Of a DNA stretch of 64,000 nt, positions 10,547 through 22,152 are shown one piece after another; positions within the stretch are counted from its first letter, which is position 1; every line of letters starts with the position of its first letter. Location of the stretch: contig NC_092329.1 of NCBI RefSeq assembly GCF_036785885.1, forward strand, positions 7,254,001 to 7,318,000, read 5' to 3'. The notes beneath the pieces were generated by a model. It was given only the letters and a program-made list of their open reading frames with translations. It did no database searches and was not told where the DNA came from. The position numbers were made by a program, and so were the translations under genes. The stretch comes from Coffea arabica (Eukaryota > Streptophyta > Magnoliopsida > Gentianales > Rubiaceae).

Positions 10547-12237
10547 TTGATTGATTTGAGTTTCTAGAGCTTTCAACCTTAGTGAAGTGCCAGCATTAGA
10601 ACGTGTTGTTAGTTTAATGACACCTGTTAAGCCTGGTTGTATCTTTGCTATAGTTGACTGCTACACGGGAAAACAACATGAATTTGCCTTTTGCCAGTGC
10701 AAATTGAGGAGGGCCAGGGGCGGACTTGAAGGCTTTAATTGTTGTGTTATCAGCTTCATCCTTTATCCTTTCCTCTTGAATTTGAGTAAGAGAAACAGCG
10801 GACTTGTGGAATCCAAGGGGACCGCATGCACCTGGATTCATCCGGGCAGTTTCTTTCGGGCTGCTAAGTGCTTTGAATTTATTTTCTTGTTTTTAATTTT
10901 GTGCATGTTCCCTTGCTGTCCACTTTTGACTTGATTATGACATTTATCTACATGAATAATTTAGGGGCAATTTAGAAAAGTCAAATAGTATTAAAATGTA
11001 ATCAATGGCTTTAATTAAGTTGGTTGATACAAGTATGTCGATTATTTCTCCGGTCAATCAATTTTTAATAAGAAGTGAAAGTACCAATTCCAAGTTTTGT
11101 TTTGTCTTCAGAAAATTATCTATTCCGGCGGTCCGGCCATGCAAGGGTGCAAAGAGAGATTATGGTAGTAAGCTATTATAAAATAAGAGTAAAAAAAAAA
11201 AAAACCTAAACTTTACATACTAAACAGAAGCTGATGAAGTTAAAAGATTGGTCATAATGGAAAAAAAGAAGAAGGGAAAATGACAGGTCTCAGTTGATTC
11301 CTTGATTCACAATAACTAACGTAAGTTTTTTTTTCCCCTTCTTTTTCGCCTTTTGTTTAGTCAAAATTTTGGTCTAGAATTAACTCGAATTTATTTGAAC
11401 CAGTTTTGGGACTTGATGATAAGTAGCTCTAAGGACAGAAAGAGAGACTTCCTTTTATTCATAAACAAAAAAAAAATAATTAAGATAGAGAGAAACTTGA
11501 TGATAAATAATTAAGGCTGACAATATTGCCAGAGCAAAAATTTTCGAACTTTTTCTGGACAATTATCAGTTTAAAAGTCTGCCGTTTCATAGTTAGATGT
11601 AACCCCATAAAATACACGTAAATTTCCCCAGCTTCCATTCGGTTGAGTTGATTTTCATTTATTTCTTTTGCTTTTCTTCTTTCACTTTTCTTTTTTTTTT
11701 TTTTCAATCATCCTTGAGTTGATTTCTTTTTATTGCTAATTAAGTACCAAAAAAGTTTGGAACATTACAGCATAGGGAAGGCCATCTCCATATTTAAAAA
11801 GAAAAAAAAAAAAGAAACTGATCAAAATTAATCATGTATGGAAACCGTTTAAAAAGTATTTCAATCTCATTTAATCATGTATTACTCCAAAAATTAAATG
11901 TAGCGCTGAATGAGCTTGGCAATTTCCAGCCATCAGACCATATTTTTACCAGTATTCCGCAATAGTTATTTGCATTCCTAGCCAAGCCATGTCGAAGTTA
12001 TCTAGGAGCTTGGTTGACCAAGATCAATTTATTCTTTCTGTATCATTTTTTTGGTTGATTTTGAAAGCCATGATCATGCACCAAAATTGACAAAAGAAGC
12101 TGAAAAAATCTGTGGTAGAGTTGTTTCGCTTGTAATATTTTGATATTAAAGAATGAATGAATCAATTCTACAGCACCTATATATCAATGTCTCTATCGTT
12201 CAGTACAATAACTTTGTTTTTTTGTTTTTTTTTTCCC
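10547..12237. other. gene-free stretch between EXO-like copies 3 and 4
   Basis: No gene is supported. An open frame at 10587-10934 has no recognisable domain and overlaps an opposite-strand frame. The rest is AT-rich with several A/T homopolymers. The last part is the 3' flank of copy 4. Confidence 0.5.
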
Positions 12238-13215
12238 TCACACCAAAGTGGAACAAGTAGAAGTTGAAGGATCATATAGCGCAGGAAGCAAATACTTTCT
12301 CCCATTGCTGCCATGTGCATTATAGCTAGCACCAGTAGTAGCATCAACTAGTAAATCTCCTGCATAGCCCGGGTAAGCTCCTTTGCCATATATTCCAGGA
12401 CAAGCAGCAGCAGCCTCGAGCGGTGCATCAGCTGGTCCCTGAAAATACCCATTTCCAAAAGGATTGGTAACTGCCCCAGCCAAAAGACTAGCCAAATTGA
12501 TAATCATCCCATCAACACCCACGTCATTGTTTGGTGCAACCAATGGTGGGCTCTGTGGTCCATAAACAGGCTGGTGGAATGGCCAGGCACATTGACCTGG
12601 GCACTGAGTCTCAGAATTTCCAACCCAAATGTAAGCAAATCTTGGGTACTTGCCCTTGATTGCGGCCCTCGAACGGAGAGAGCTATGGGTGCCACATTTG
12701 CTAGAGCAAAACCCATCGACCACGACATCGGATGAAGTCAAGACTACGTTGATGGCATTCATTTGATCGCCCTTTGCTGCCAATTGTTCAATCTGTTGCA
12801 TCTTCAGGGATTTGCCCAGAGAGTAATTTTCATCCAAATTTTGGTTGCCCAGAAAGAGATGGAGTGAGGAGGATTTCTTGGATTTGATTTTGGTGTAATA
12901 CTTCTCGATGTTTTTCCACCACGTGGCAACTGATGGTTGGACTTGGGAGGACAGGGAAGGGGAGGACAGTGAGGTGATGAAATCAGTTACGATGGCCTTT
13001 TGGGAGGGATTGAATCTTCCATACCAAATAAGGTTGATTGAGATCTTTCCTGTGAGAAGAGGGCCATTGTGGTATTTGAAGACCATAGGATCCTGTTCTT
13101 GGCCTTGGCCTGTCTTACTAAGCACCCTCCCCGCAGAAGCAAAATTGAGCAATAATGAAAGAAGTAAGATGCAGATGGAGATCTTGATTGGGGTAGCATA
13201 CCCTGTATAGGCCAT
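12238..13215 (-). CDS. EXORDIUM-like (PHI-1 family) secreted protein, array copy 4
   Basis: Intronless, 325 residues, the longest of the array. Signal peptide about residues 1-28 ([13 protein letters not shown], cut before GRVL). Blocks: [94 protein letters not shown]. It shares the lysine/serine-rich insert with copy 3. The stop codon lies at 12238-12240 just past a T-rich run. Its upstream region (13216 to about 13700) has a diverged duplicate at 20.1-20.4 kb without a gene. Family assignment is firm; a brassinosteroid- or nutrient-responsive role is only inherited from family knowledge. Confidence 0.95.
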   Translation of the reverse strand: MAYTGYATPIKISICILLLSLLLNFASAGRVLSKTGQGQEQDPMVFKYHNGPLLTGKISINLIWYGRFNPSQKAIVTDFITSLSSPSLSSQVQPSVATWWKNIEKYYTKIKSKKSSSLHLFLGNQNLDENYSLGKSLKMQQIEQLAAKGDQMNAINVVLTSSDVVVDGFCSSKCGTHSSLRSRAAIKGKYPRFAYIWVGNSETQCPGQCAWPFHQPVYGPQSPPLVAPNNDVGVDGMIINLASLLAGAVTNPFGNGYFQGPADAPLEAAAACPGIYGKGAYPGYAGDLLVDATTGASYNAHGSNGRKYLLPALYDPSTSTCSTLV

Positions 13216-14087
13216 TGGTTTAGATTTTGGTAATAATACTAACTGGAAGAAATCCCTAGTATGAAAATCGTAAGGTGAAATTCTAGAGAAGAATTGAAGC
13301 GGAGGTTAATTTATATGCTAGTATATGATCAGATAGCTTTGGATTTGAGCGAGGACATCAGCATTGGGAATGTCTTTTTATACTTGGCCGAGTGAGAACG
13401 AGACAAGAAGGTTCCTGGCTAAGAAGATGAAGAATTCATGGGTCATATGCCAGCTTGATAACGCGACGTTAAATTAATGGATGGGTGTGGTGCTTTCATT
13501 ATTTGGGTGCTTCTTAACTGGCCTGGTCCCCAAAGTGGACATTGACCTTTAGTATGGAATTTATGGCAATTGAGGTGGTTTCCAGTCTGCAGAATTGAGT
13601 AGTAATGCTGGATGGGCAGCCTAAAGTCAAGAAAGTTCCAAATATCCAGCTTTGTTTAGTTTGAGTACGTCAAGTCTTTGCCCACTGCAAATGGAACTTC
13701 TCAAAGTCCAGCCATTCTCTCTTTTGGAGACCTTATTACATTTTGTGAATGAATTTGAAGTTTTAACAGTTATTGCTTAGTCTAAGTGGCATGGATCACA
13801 ATTGGTTCAAGACTGTATTCTGTACACAAGCTAGATACATAGTACATTGTAATGTTCTTTTCTGTTGTTCAACTTGTCATTATTTTTCTGTTCCTGAGTA
13901 AACCATCTGTGTTTACTTTTCCTCTCGAGCAGGTGTTAAGCATTACAAAGTCGTCATATTTTACCAAACTGAAAAAAAAATGCACTTTTAGTTCTCAAGA
14001 TTTAAAAGTTAAAATAAATTACTATTTCTAGTTCTCAACCTTAAAAAAAAAAAGGGTACCTACCTACCTACCTAAAATATTCAATTT
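13216..14087 (-). promoter_or_regulatory. promoter and upstream region of EXO-like copy 4
   Basis: A weak TATA-like GCATATAAAT (minus strand) lies at 13309-13318. The stretch about 13380-13700 is related to the orphan copy at 20085-20425, sharing blocks such as 'gaattgagtartaatgctgg' and 'aaatatccagctttrtt'. A short (tacc)n run sits at 14056-14073, just before the copia element. Confidence 0.55.
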
Positions 14088-14485
14088 TGTTATGAAATAA
14101 TGATAAGATGTGGATGTCCGTTGATATTCTCTAGATGTGGCTGTCCGTTGATATTCTCAAGAAGGATTACAAGATGAAGATGTCCGTTTGCATTCTCAAG
14201 ATGATAGTCACCTGTATTCTCCCTAGATTCATTGGTACATTGGATGAACTCATTTATGGATGTACTTGATGTACTAAATTCATGTATTTGTATTTAATAA
14301 GGTTCATGTACCTTTGATCTTGGATCACCTATATATAGGGGTGTATCCTACTTCCTTTGTAACCTTGTAACCTTGGAATCTGGAAGTACTTTGATCAATG
14401 AATAATACTATAGTTCTCTCTTCTCTTTTTACACTACTAATCCAATCCCTACTTTTTGGGAGTTTATTTTATTAGTTTCATAACA
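14088..14485 (+). repeat. 5' LTR of the 14.1-kb copia element
   Basis: 398-bp direct repeat identical by eye to 18126-18523. It has TG...CA ends and an internal TATA-like 'cctatatatagg', probably the element's promoter. Confidence 0.9.
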
Positions 14486-17400
14486 CGTTATCAGCACGAG
14501 TCTCTACCTTGAGTTAAGGAGAAGCACGAGTCTCTACTTTGAGCGAAGGAAAAGCACGAGACGCTGTCAAGGTTCTGCCCGAATAACTTTTGACTACTTA
14601 TCAAGGTAAATTTTTTCCTACGAATCTATTGCATAGTCTTATGGCTAATCTCACAAAACAAGAGTTCATACCTCTTGATATTTCTGGAAAAAAATTATTT
14701 ATCGTGGGTTTTGGATGTTGAAATTCATCTTGAGGCAATGGGTCTTGGTAATACTATTATTGATGAGAATGATGCCTCAAACCAAGACCGTGCTAAGGCC
14801 ATGATTTTCCTTCGTCGTCATTTAGATGAAGGATTAAAAGTAGAGTATCTTACTGTCAAAGATCCTCTTGTCCTTTGGCGAGATTTGAAAGAAAGATTCG
14901 ACCACCTGAAGTTGGTCGTTCTTCCAAAAGCCCGATTTGATTGGCTCCACTTACGACTACAAGATTTCAAATCTGTCAACGAATATAATTCAGCCATGTT
15001 CAGAATTACTTCTCAATTATCATTGTGTGGCGAAAAAGTCACTGATGAAAATATGTTAGAGAAAACATTCTCTACTTTTCATGTCACTAATATGCTCCTG
15101 CAGCAGCAATATAGAGAGAGAGGATTTAAAAAAAATATTCTGAACTTATTGCATGTCTTCTGTTGGCTGAACAAAATAATGAATTACTGCTGAAAAATCA
15201 TGAGTCCCGACCAACTGGTGCAAGTCCATTCCCTGAAGCGAATGGGACTCAATTTCAAAATTCTGGTCGAGGTCGTGGACGTGGCCGTAGAGGTGGCCGT
15301 GGAAGAGGCCGTGGACGTGGCCGTGGCCGTGTACGTGATCGTAGTAGATTTGTGCCTCGTGAAGATTATAGCCGTGGCAAGCAACAAAATATTTCCCAAA
15401 AAGGAGAAAATAACTACGATCCGAAAGAAGGAGAAAAGAAAGTTTATGAAGAAAAATGCTACCGATGTGGTATGGAAGGTCACTGGTCCCGTACCTGTCG
15501 TACGGCTGAACATCTTGTTGACCTCTATCAAGCATCATTGAAAAAGAAGGACAAAAATGTCGAGACAAATTTTATCGACCAAAAGGATGCTTATGATGAT
15601 GATGATGTTGACATGACACACCTGGATATTGCCGATTTCTTTGAGCATCCTGAAGATGCAAAATGATCATATTTTTAATATTTGTCTAGATGTTTGATAA
15701 ATTGTTAGTCTTGCAGGATTGTCTATTACTTTGGTATGTTGTTTGATATGTTGTTAGTTTTAATTTACTTTGCAAATGTCTATTCTCGCATCTTTTATCA
15801 ATGTTTAGTTTCATTTATTTTCTTCCTGAAGAAGAAATGGATGCCAAACATTTGGGACTATATAATGGTGATGATAATATTTGTCTCATTAATAGTGCTT
15901 CTACGCACATTATATTGAAAAATAAAAGATATTTTTCTTCTTTAGAGATGAGAGAGACAAATTTAATACCATCAGTGGTAGTGCAAAATTAATTGAGCGC
16001 TCTGGAAGAGTCACTCTATTTTTCCCTGAAGGAACCAAAATTGTCGTAAATAATGCACTACTCTCTCCCAACACTCGAAGAAATTTATTAAAGATATCCG
16101 TCGAGATGGATATCAAATTGAGACACTGAATGAGATAATAATAAAAATCAAGTCAGATGAAAGTTGATTATATCATATTAATCATTCGAGGGTGTAATGG
16201 TTATCGATATAGTTATCTTTATTCTCATTTGATTTATAATCATCACATGCAGTAAACCAGCAGTTTACTGATCCCAATGAATATATGATTTGGCAAAAGT
16301 GAGAATATTTGAATGTCGACAAGTATTTATACATACCCCCTTTATATTATACATGGCTCCAAAAGAAATTGATATCGGATATGCATCACCTTTTACGATT
16401 AAATATCGTAAAATATTGATGAGTGATCTATCCCGACATTAGGGGGAGGACAAGATCAACCGAAAGGAATCCTCATATAAAATAATGTGAACTAGAAGTT
16501 CAAGAAATTCTTCATTTGAAGAAAATTATATTTATCGACTCCAGAAGAGTTATTAAATCAACTATTCCTGCAGGAAATACTCTTGTTAAAATTGATGTCC
16601 CTGAAGGACATGTACCAGTGCTACAAATAAAGGCCGGCCTACCTATATAAGGTATACATTGATTTCAAATATCTCCGAAGATTAAATAAATGTCATGACA
16701 AAATTTAACCTCCTGAAGAGGTCGCTCCTGAAGAGCCAGCTCCCGAAGAGCCAGCTCCTGAAGAGAATGAAATTATAAAAAAGTTAATTGGAGCCTAATG
16801 AAATGTAGCACTTGATATTATAGAAGTTGATGAGGATCATGAATCTAGATCAGTTGATGAATGTCGGCATAGAAATGATTGACCAAAATGAAAAGGCCAA
16901 TACAATCTGAATTAGATTCACTGGCTAAAAGAAATGTTTTTGGGCCTGTAGTCCAAACGCCTGAAGGTGTCAAGCCAGTTGGATATAAATGGATTTTTGT
17001 GAGAAAAAGGAATGAAAAGAATGAAATAGTGAGATATAAAACAAGACTTGTAGCCCAAGGCTTTTCACAAAGGTCTGGATTTGATTATGATGAAACGTAT
17101 TCACCTGTAATGGATACGATCACATTTAGATATCTTGTGAGTATTGCAGTGCATGAAAAACTTGATATGCGTCTGATGGACGTTGTCACTGCTTATTTGT
17201 ATAAGAATCTTGACAATAATATTTACATGAGAATCCCTGAAGGATTCAATATGCCTGAAGCATGTAAATCAAATCCTAGAGATATGTATCCTATTAGAAT
17301 ACAAAAGTCTTTGTATGGGCTCAAGCAATCTGGACGTATGTGGCATAACCGCCTCAATGAATGCTTAACTAAAATGACCCAATATGTCCATGTGTTTTTA

Positions 17401-18125
17401 TCAAGAGAAATGGGTCAAATTTTGTGATTATTGCGATATATGTTGATGATCTCAATTTGATTGGAACTCCTGAAGAGATCCAAAAGGCTGTCGAATATTT
17501 GAGATCAAAGAGTTTGGAAAGACAAAATTTTGCCTTGGTTTACAAATTGAGCATTTAGAGAGTAAAATTTTTATCCACCAACCTACTTATACCCAGAAGG
17601 TATTAAAGCGATTTCGTCTGGATAAAGCACATACATTAAGTACCCCAATGGTCATCAGATTATTGAATCCTAATAAGGATCCCCTTAGGCCACAAGAGGA
17701 ACATGAAGAGATACTTGGTCCTGAAGTACCATATCTCAGTGCATTTGGTGCGCTTATTATCTTGCTAATTGTACAAGACCAGATATATCATTTGCTGTGA
17801 ATTTATTAGCAAGATTTAATTCCTCGCCTACAAGACGACGTTGGAATGAAGAATGGTGAGATTGATGTGCTACAAATCCGATCGGATAATAATTTGGCAG
17901 ATTTGTTTACCAAGGCTTTGCTGACTGCTACGTTTGGGAAACTGGTGAAGAATATTGGTATGCGTCGGCCAAAAGATCTCATATAATGTTTGCATCAGGG
18001 GTAGAATTTATTACACAAGAATAGTGTACTCTTTTTCCTTCACTAGGGTTTTTATCCCACTGGGTTTTTCCCTAGTAAGGTTTTAACGAGGCATATTCTT
18101 TGTGTCATGGACATCCAAGGGGGAG

Positions 18126-18523
18126 TGTTATGAAATAATGATAAGATGTGGATGTCCGTTGATATTCTCTAGATGTGGCTGTCCGTTGATATTCTCAAGA
18201 AGGATTACAAGATGAAGATGTCCGTTTGCATTCTCAAGATGATAGTCACCTGTATTCTCCCTAGATTCATTGGTACATTGGATGAACTCATTTATGGATG
18301 TACTTGATGTACTAAATTCATGTATTTGTATTTAATAAGGTTCATGTACCTTTGATCTTGGATCACCTATATATAGGGGTGTATCCTACTTCCTTTGTAA
18401 CCTTGTAACCTTGGAATCTGGAAGTACTTTGATCAATGAATAATACTATAGTTCTCTCTTCTCTTTTTACACTACTAATCCAATCCCTACTTTTTGGGAG
18501 TTTATTTTATTAGTTTCATAACA
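18126..18523 (+). repeat. 3' LTR of the 14.1-kb copia element
   Basis: 398-bp direct repeat of the 5' LTR, preceded by a purine-rich tract. Confidence 0.9.
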
Positions 18524-18739
18524 ATTTTCGACTAAATTAATTTTTAATGTCGCGATTGAAACAAACGTAGTCCTAAATTATATTATTGAGACCAAACTAG
18601 TTGCTAATGCTTTGTAAAATCTAGGAAAATTTATTAGTATAATATAAAAATACACGAAAATTTTGTAAAACTATACAAAAAAATCACAAAGAGGAGAGAC
18701 TCTTCCCTTACCATGACCAACCACCGTTCAATCGGGTCT

Positions 18740-19290
18740 GGATCACCATCAGGTTTTTATGCCTACGTTAGCAGGACCTGTTCAATGCATTAATTCCAAT
18801 GGTCTTATTCTTTACATCAACTCTTCCAATTTTCGTGTCCTTAATCCAGTTACGCGGCAGTGCATCTCATTCCCGAAAGCCTGCCTTGGTCCATTAATTG
18901 GTGGTGAATTGGGACCTCTTGGATTTCCTTCCAGCGAATTCGACATCGATTTCATGGTGGTCCTGCCATATTGTGTTGAACCTGGAAAATCCAATTGGAA
19001 ATCCCAGATGGTTAAGACTTACACTTCAAAACAAGGATTCTGGAAAGAATTCAATCTTGATATGCTCTTGATATAATCTTGTTTCTGGCTTAGTTCTGAT
19101 CCTAGCTTAATGAGGAGTTGCTTGATTGCCGATAATCCAGACAGGGATCAGTCTCACATCCAGTTGATTTGGTTATCTTCATTTGGGAGAACAAATCATT
19201 TTCCCAGTTTGTCTCAATTGAGTATGGGAATTCTGCAATGTGCTGTGGATGATGATAGAATTCCAGGTTTTGGTTGGTAGAAAGCTGGAA
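18740..19290 (+). pseudogene. F-box protein fragment (F-box-associated domain)
   Basis: The frame 18759-19076 contains SNGLILYINSSNFRVLNPVT and RQCISFPKA, the hallmark core of F-box-associated (kelch-type/At5g07610-like) proteins, then FPSSEFDIDFMVVLPYC. A stop ends it at 19076. The following sequence continues the family in other frames (DNPDRDQSHIQLIWLSSF, then ILQCAVDDD), matching the C-terminal piece at 4.9-5.2 kb. The F-box itself is missing upstream. It is therefore a truncated, broken host gene beside the copia insertion. Confidence 0.65.
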
Positions 19291-20084
19291 AGCTGGGGGG
19301 ACATGTGAAGTGATTTTCGCTAAAAAAGAAAAAAGAAAAAAGAACCGAGCCTAATGTATAGGATTCAGCTTGACCTGCCGGATGGAATATGGGCTATTCC
19401 TGTCTAGCATTATCTCCATGATCCACAACCTGATAAGTACGTGGTTCGAATGGGGTTCCATCCCTTCAATCCACTAGTTTCGTATTTTAGAATGGGAGAG
19501 AAAATCTTCTGCTGTCATGCTGAAGAAAAGAAACACGAGGCTAATTGCCTACCAGGGTGAACGCTTTGTTTGTAGGGAGGACTTATTGCTACTGGCCTTT
19601 GCTTTACCACATTGGCTTCCTCCCCCTCTGCCAAATAAGATGGAGGGGGGGGGGGGGGGGGGGGGGGGGTGGGTGTGAAAGATGAACAGAATTATTTGGC
19701 ATCTAGTTTGTTGTCAACGTACAGGAACCTGCTTCAGATTAGCTAGTCAAATACTCCGTAAATATCAGTGAAATCTTATATGCAAGGAGCTCAAACTTTA
19801 GAAGTTTTGGATCTTTAGAAGTTGTATTCATTGTTTGGTTCGTAATTTGCTTACTTTCCAAACACAAATTTCAATATATTTTTTTTATCTTTTCAATTAT
19901 TTTTTTTATTTCACATATATCACATTATAAAAAATGCTATAGTAATTATTTCAAATAATCTCCTATCCAAACAGTAGCACTACTATTTACCAAAAGAAAC
20001 TAATTGAAGAACTGATTCAATACTTTAGTAATTGCCCAGAAAATAGAGGATCTTGTTAGTGATTTTCTACATGTGGATGGCCTT
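19291..20084. other. gene-free stretch with a 25-G homopolymer
   Basis: No gene. It contains the G run at 19645-19669 and, at about 19830-19975, a MITE-like segment bounded by 'gtttgg' and 'ccaaac' with internal 'catatatcacatta', loosely related to the short repeat at 4017-4151. Confidence 0.45.
19645..19669 (+). repeat. poly-G tract, 25 G
   Basis: Uninterrupted run of 25 G followed by tgggtgtg. It could form G-quadruplexes and is length-unstable. The true length is uncertain because homopolymers are error-prone in assemblies. Confidence 0.9.
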
Positions 20085-20425
20085 TATATATTTATATACT
20101 CTAGAGGTATACATAGCATGGTTCCTAGAAGAAGAAAATTGACCTGAGGCACTTGATTTTGATGATGAGTAGCATGATTGGCAGCTTGGCAACGCGATAT
20201 GTTTAATTTAGTGGGGCGTTGTTTGCAGGTTTCTATCTTGCGATGCTCCTCAATTGGCCAAGTCCCCAAGTGGGCATTCAGCTTTTGTACAGAATTTTTG
20301 GCAACTAAGGTGCCTTCCAGCCAGTTCAGAATTGAGTAATGCTGGATGCCAGCATTTGGTCCAGCATTTGGTCCAAAATGTCCCAAATGCAAATATCCAG
20401 CTTTTGTTTATTTTGAGTATGTTAC
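20085..20425 (-). promoter_or_regulatory. orphan copy of the EXO-like copy 4 promoter
   Basis: Diverged duplicate of about 13380-13700. Shared blocks include the 'tggccaagtccccaa...gtgggcatt' region, 'gaattgagtaatgctggat' and 'caaatatccagctttt'. No EXO coding sequence lies downstream on the minus strand; F-box debris and the copia element lie there instead. A TATA-like run sits near 20085-20100. It contains a small internal duplication of 'ccagcatttggt' (about 20352-20375). Confidence 0.6.
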
Positions 20426-20491
20426 CTTTTTTTTTTTTTTTTTTTTTAAAAAAGTTGTCCAACACTCCAACTAGAGACTTCAAATCTTATA

Positions 20492-20727
20492 CGCCCTCCC
20501 TCCATTTCAAAATTTTAGTATTACTTTCTATTTTAAAATATCCCAAAATATTTGATCTGTTTAAAATAATGTCCCAATTTTTAATTAAATACACATTATA
20601 TTCAAATTTAAAATTTTAATTTTGAGAGGTAAGATTGAAAAAAAAAAAGTCCATATATCACAATTAAAATATTATTGATAAAAAATTAAATTTTCAAAAT
20701 ATGACTAAAATTTGGGGACGAAGGAAG
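20492..20727. mobile_element. Stowaway-like MITE
   Basis: About 236 bp flanked by TA on both sides (20490-20491 and 20728-20729). Inverted ends CCCTCCCTCCATTTCAAAAT and, read from the right, CTTCCTTCGTCCCCAAATTT are followed by matching TTTTAGT/ATTTTAGT. This is the 'CTCCCTCC...' signature of Tc1/mariner-related Stowaway MITEs. The interior is AT-rich with no coding capacity. Confidence 0.65.
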
Positions 20728-21049
20728 TAAGAAGGAAGGAAGAAAGGGGAAAAGTTTTGAGAGTCAAAACTAAGAAAATCATGGTCACTTAACTAAAAGT
20801 AATTTAAAGTTTAGTCTCACTAATATGTTTATTTTCAAGGCTCATGCTTCAAAATCTGACTGCTTTGCTCTTTTATATTGGGTATAGGCTTATAAATAAA
20901 ATGTAGACTGCTTATACATCGAATTAGCAAACCAAAGAAATTTGCCGTTCTGATTAGTGGATGTATCGAATAAATAAATGAATCAATGAATTACAATAAT
21001 TTTACTGATTCTCCTAAGATGACAGCTTCATCTTGTACATCCTAAACTC

Positions 21050-22012
21050 TCAGACCAGAGTCGAGCATGTGGTAGTTGATGGATCATACAGTGCAGGTAG
21101 CACATATTTCCTGCCATTGGTACCATGTGCATTGTAGCTTGCACCAGTCGTGCGATCCACCAACAAGTTCCCAGGATAGCCCGGATAAGCCCCCTTAGCA
21201 TAAACCCCAGGACAGGCTGAGGCAGCCTCCAATGGTGCTTCAGCTGGACCCTGAAAGTATCCATTGCCAAAAGGATTTGTTGCAGTACCGGCCATGAGAC
21301 TACCCAAATTGATCACCATTCCATCCATGCCCACATCATTATTCGGTGCAACCAATGGTGGATTTTGTGGCCCGTATGTGGGTTGATGGAACGGCCAAGC
21401 GCAGTATCCTGGGCACTGAGTTTCTGAATTCCCAACCCAGATGTATGCAAATTTGTAATTTTTCCCCTGAATTGCAGCCCCCTTGGACGATCCGTGCGAC
21501 CCGCAAGTACTCTGGCAAAACCCATCCACGATAACGTCAGCTGCAGTCAAAACAACGTTGATGGCATTTCTCTGTTCACCCTTGGATGCCAACTCCACGA
21601 TTTGTTTCCTGGTGAGTGATTTCCCCAGGGAGTAATTCTCGTCCAAGATTTGTTTGCCTAAATAGAGGGATAGCGAAGAGGGCTTTTTGGAATTCGCGAG
21701 CTGGTAGTATTTTTCAGTGGTTTTCCACCAGGATGCCACGGACGGCTGGGTTTGAGCCGGGGCGGAGGATGAAGAAAGTGAGGTTATGAAATCAGCTATG
21801 ATAGCCCTTTGGGATGGCTTGAATTTGCCATACCATATTAAGTTGACAGAAATCCTTCCACTGAGAAGTGCACCTTTGTGGTATTCCAGTAGCTGGAATT
21901 GATTGTCTTGGCCCAATGTTCTGCCAATGATTCTTGAACCAAAACATGAACTGAAGAGAGAAATCAGAAGAAAGAGCTTTAGGATGCAGTGGGATGAAGC
22001 AAAAGAGGCCAT
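21050..22012 (-). CDS. EXORDIUM-like (PHI-1 family) secreted protein, array copy 5
   Basis: Intronless, 320 residues. Signal peptide about residues 1-25 ([15 protein letters not shown]). The mature start SRIIGRTLG differs from the GRVL of copies 1-4. Blocks: [59 protein letters not shown] (Tyr in place of Gln), [35 protein letters not shown]. It is the most divergent of the five minus-strand copies and is separated from copy 4 by the copia element, F-box debris and the orphan promoter. Six cysteines follow the signal peptide. Predicted extracellular; no partner is indicated by context. Confidence 0.95.
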   Translation of the reverse strand: MASFASSHCILKLFLLISLFSSCFGSRIIGRTLGQDNQFQLLEYHKGALLSGRISVNLIWYGKFKPSQRAIIADFITSLSSSSAPAQTQPSVASWWKTTEKYYQLANSKKPSSLSLYLGKQILDENYSLGKSLTRKQIVELASKGEQRNAINVVLTAADVIVDGFCQSTCGSHGSSKGAAIQGKNYKFAYIWVGNSETQCPGYCAWPFHQPTYGPQNPPLVAPNNDVGMDGMVINLGSLMAGTATNPFGNGYFQGPAEAPLEAASACPGVYAKGAYPGYPGNLLVDRTTGASYNAHGTNGRKYVLPALYDPSTTTCSTLV

Positions 22013-22143
22013 TTTTCTGGCTTAATTTTAGTAGATGTCAGCACTTACTTCTACTAGGAAGGAAAGAATAATGAGAACTGAGAAGAGGAGAGGAGCTGTT
22101 TGGATGGATGGATGGATGAATTGTTGTGGACTTGAGAAGTGGG

Positions 22144-22152
22144 TATTTATAG
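22144..22152 (-). promoter_or_regulatory. TATA box of EXO-like copy 5
   Basis: CTATAAATA on the minus strand, about 135 bp upstream of the start codon. Confidence 0.6.

Larger units (their letters stand above)
14088..18523 (+). mobile_element. Ty1/copia LTR retrotransposon fossil, recent, defective
   Basis: LTRs of 398 bp at 14088-14485 and 18126-18523, both TGTTATGAAA...TTTCATAACA, read as identical by eye. A primer-binding-type sequence (cgttatcagcacga) directly follows the 5' LTR, and a purine tract (ccaagggggag) precedes the 3' LTR. Parts in order: gag region (about 14640-15665) with an arginine/glycine-rich stretch and a CCHC knuckle C-Y-R-C-G-M-E-G-H-W-S-R-T-C; a weakly preserved middle; reverse transcriptase core (about 16880-17480); and an RNase H tail (to about 17985) with the usual NNLADLFTKAL. 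Domain order fits copia. A 4-bp attt flank on both sides is compatible with a short target duplication. It is broken in several places and shorter than a full element. Identical LTRs point to very recent insertion. Confidence 0.9.

Noticed and set aside
10587-10934. 115-residue open frame upstream of EXO-like copy 3
   Set aside because: No domain, overlaps an opposite-strand frame, and lies in the promoter region.
15184-15568. Minus-strand frames in the copia gag region, including a histidine/glycine-rich one
   Set aside because: Shadows of the arginine/glycine-rich gag coding strand.
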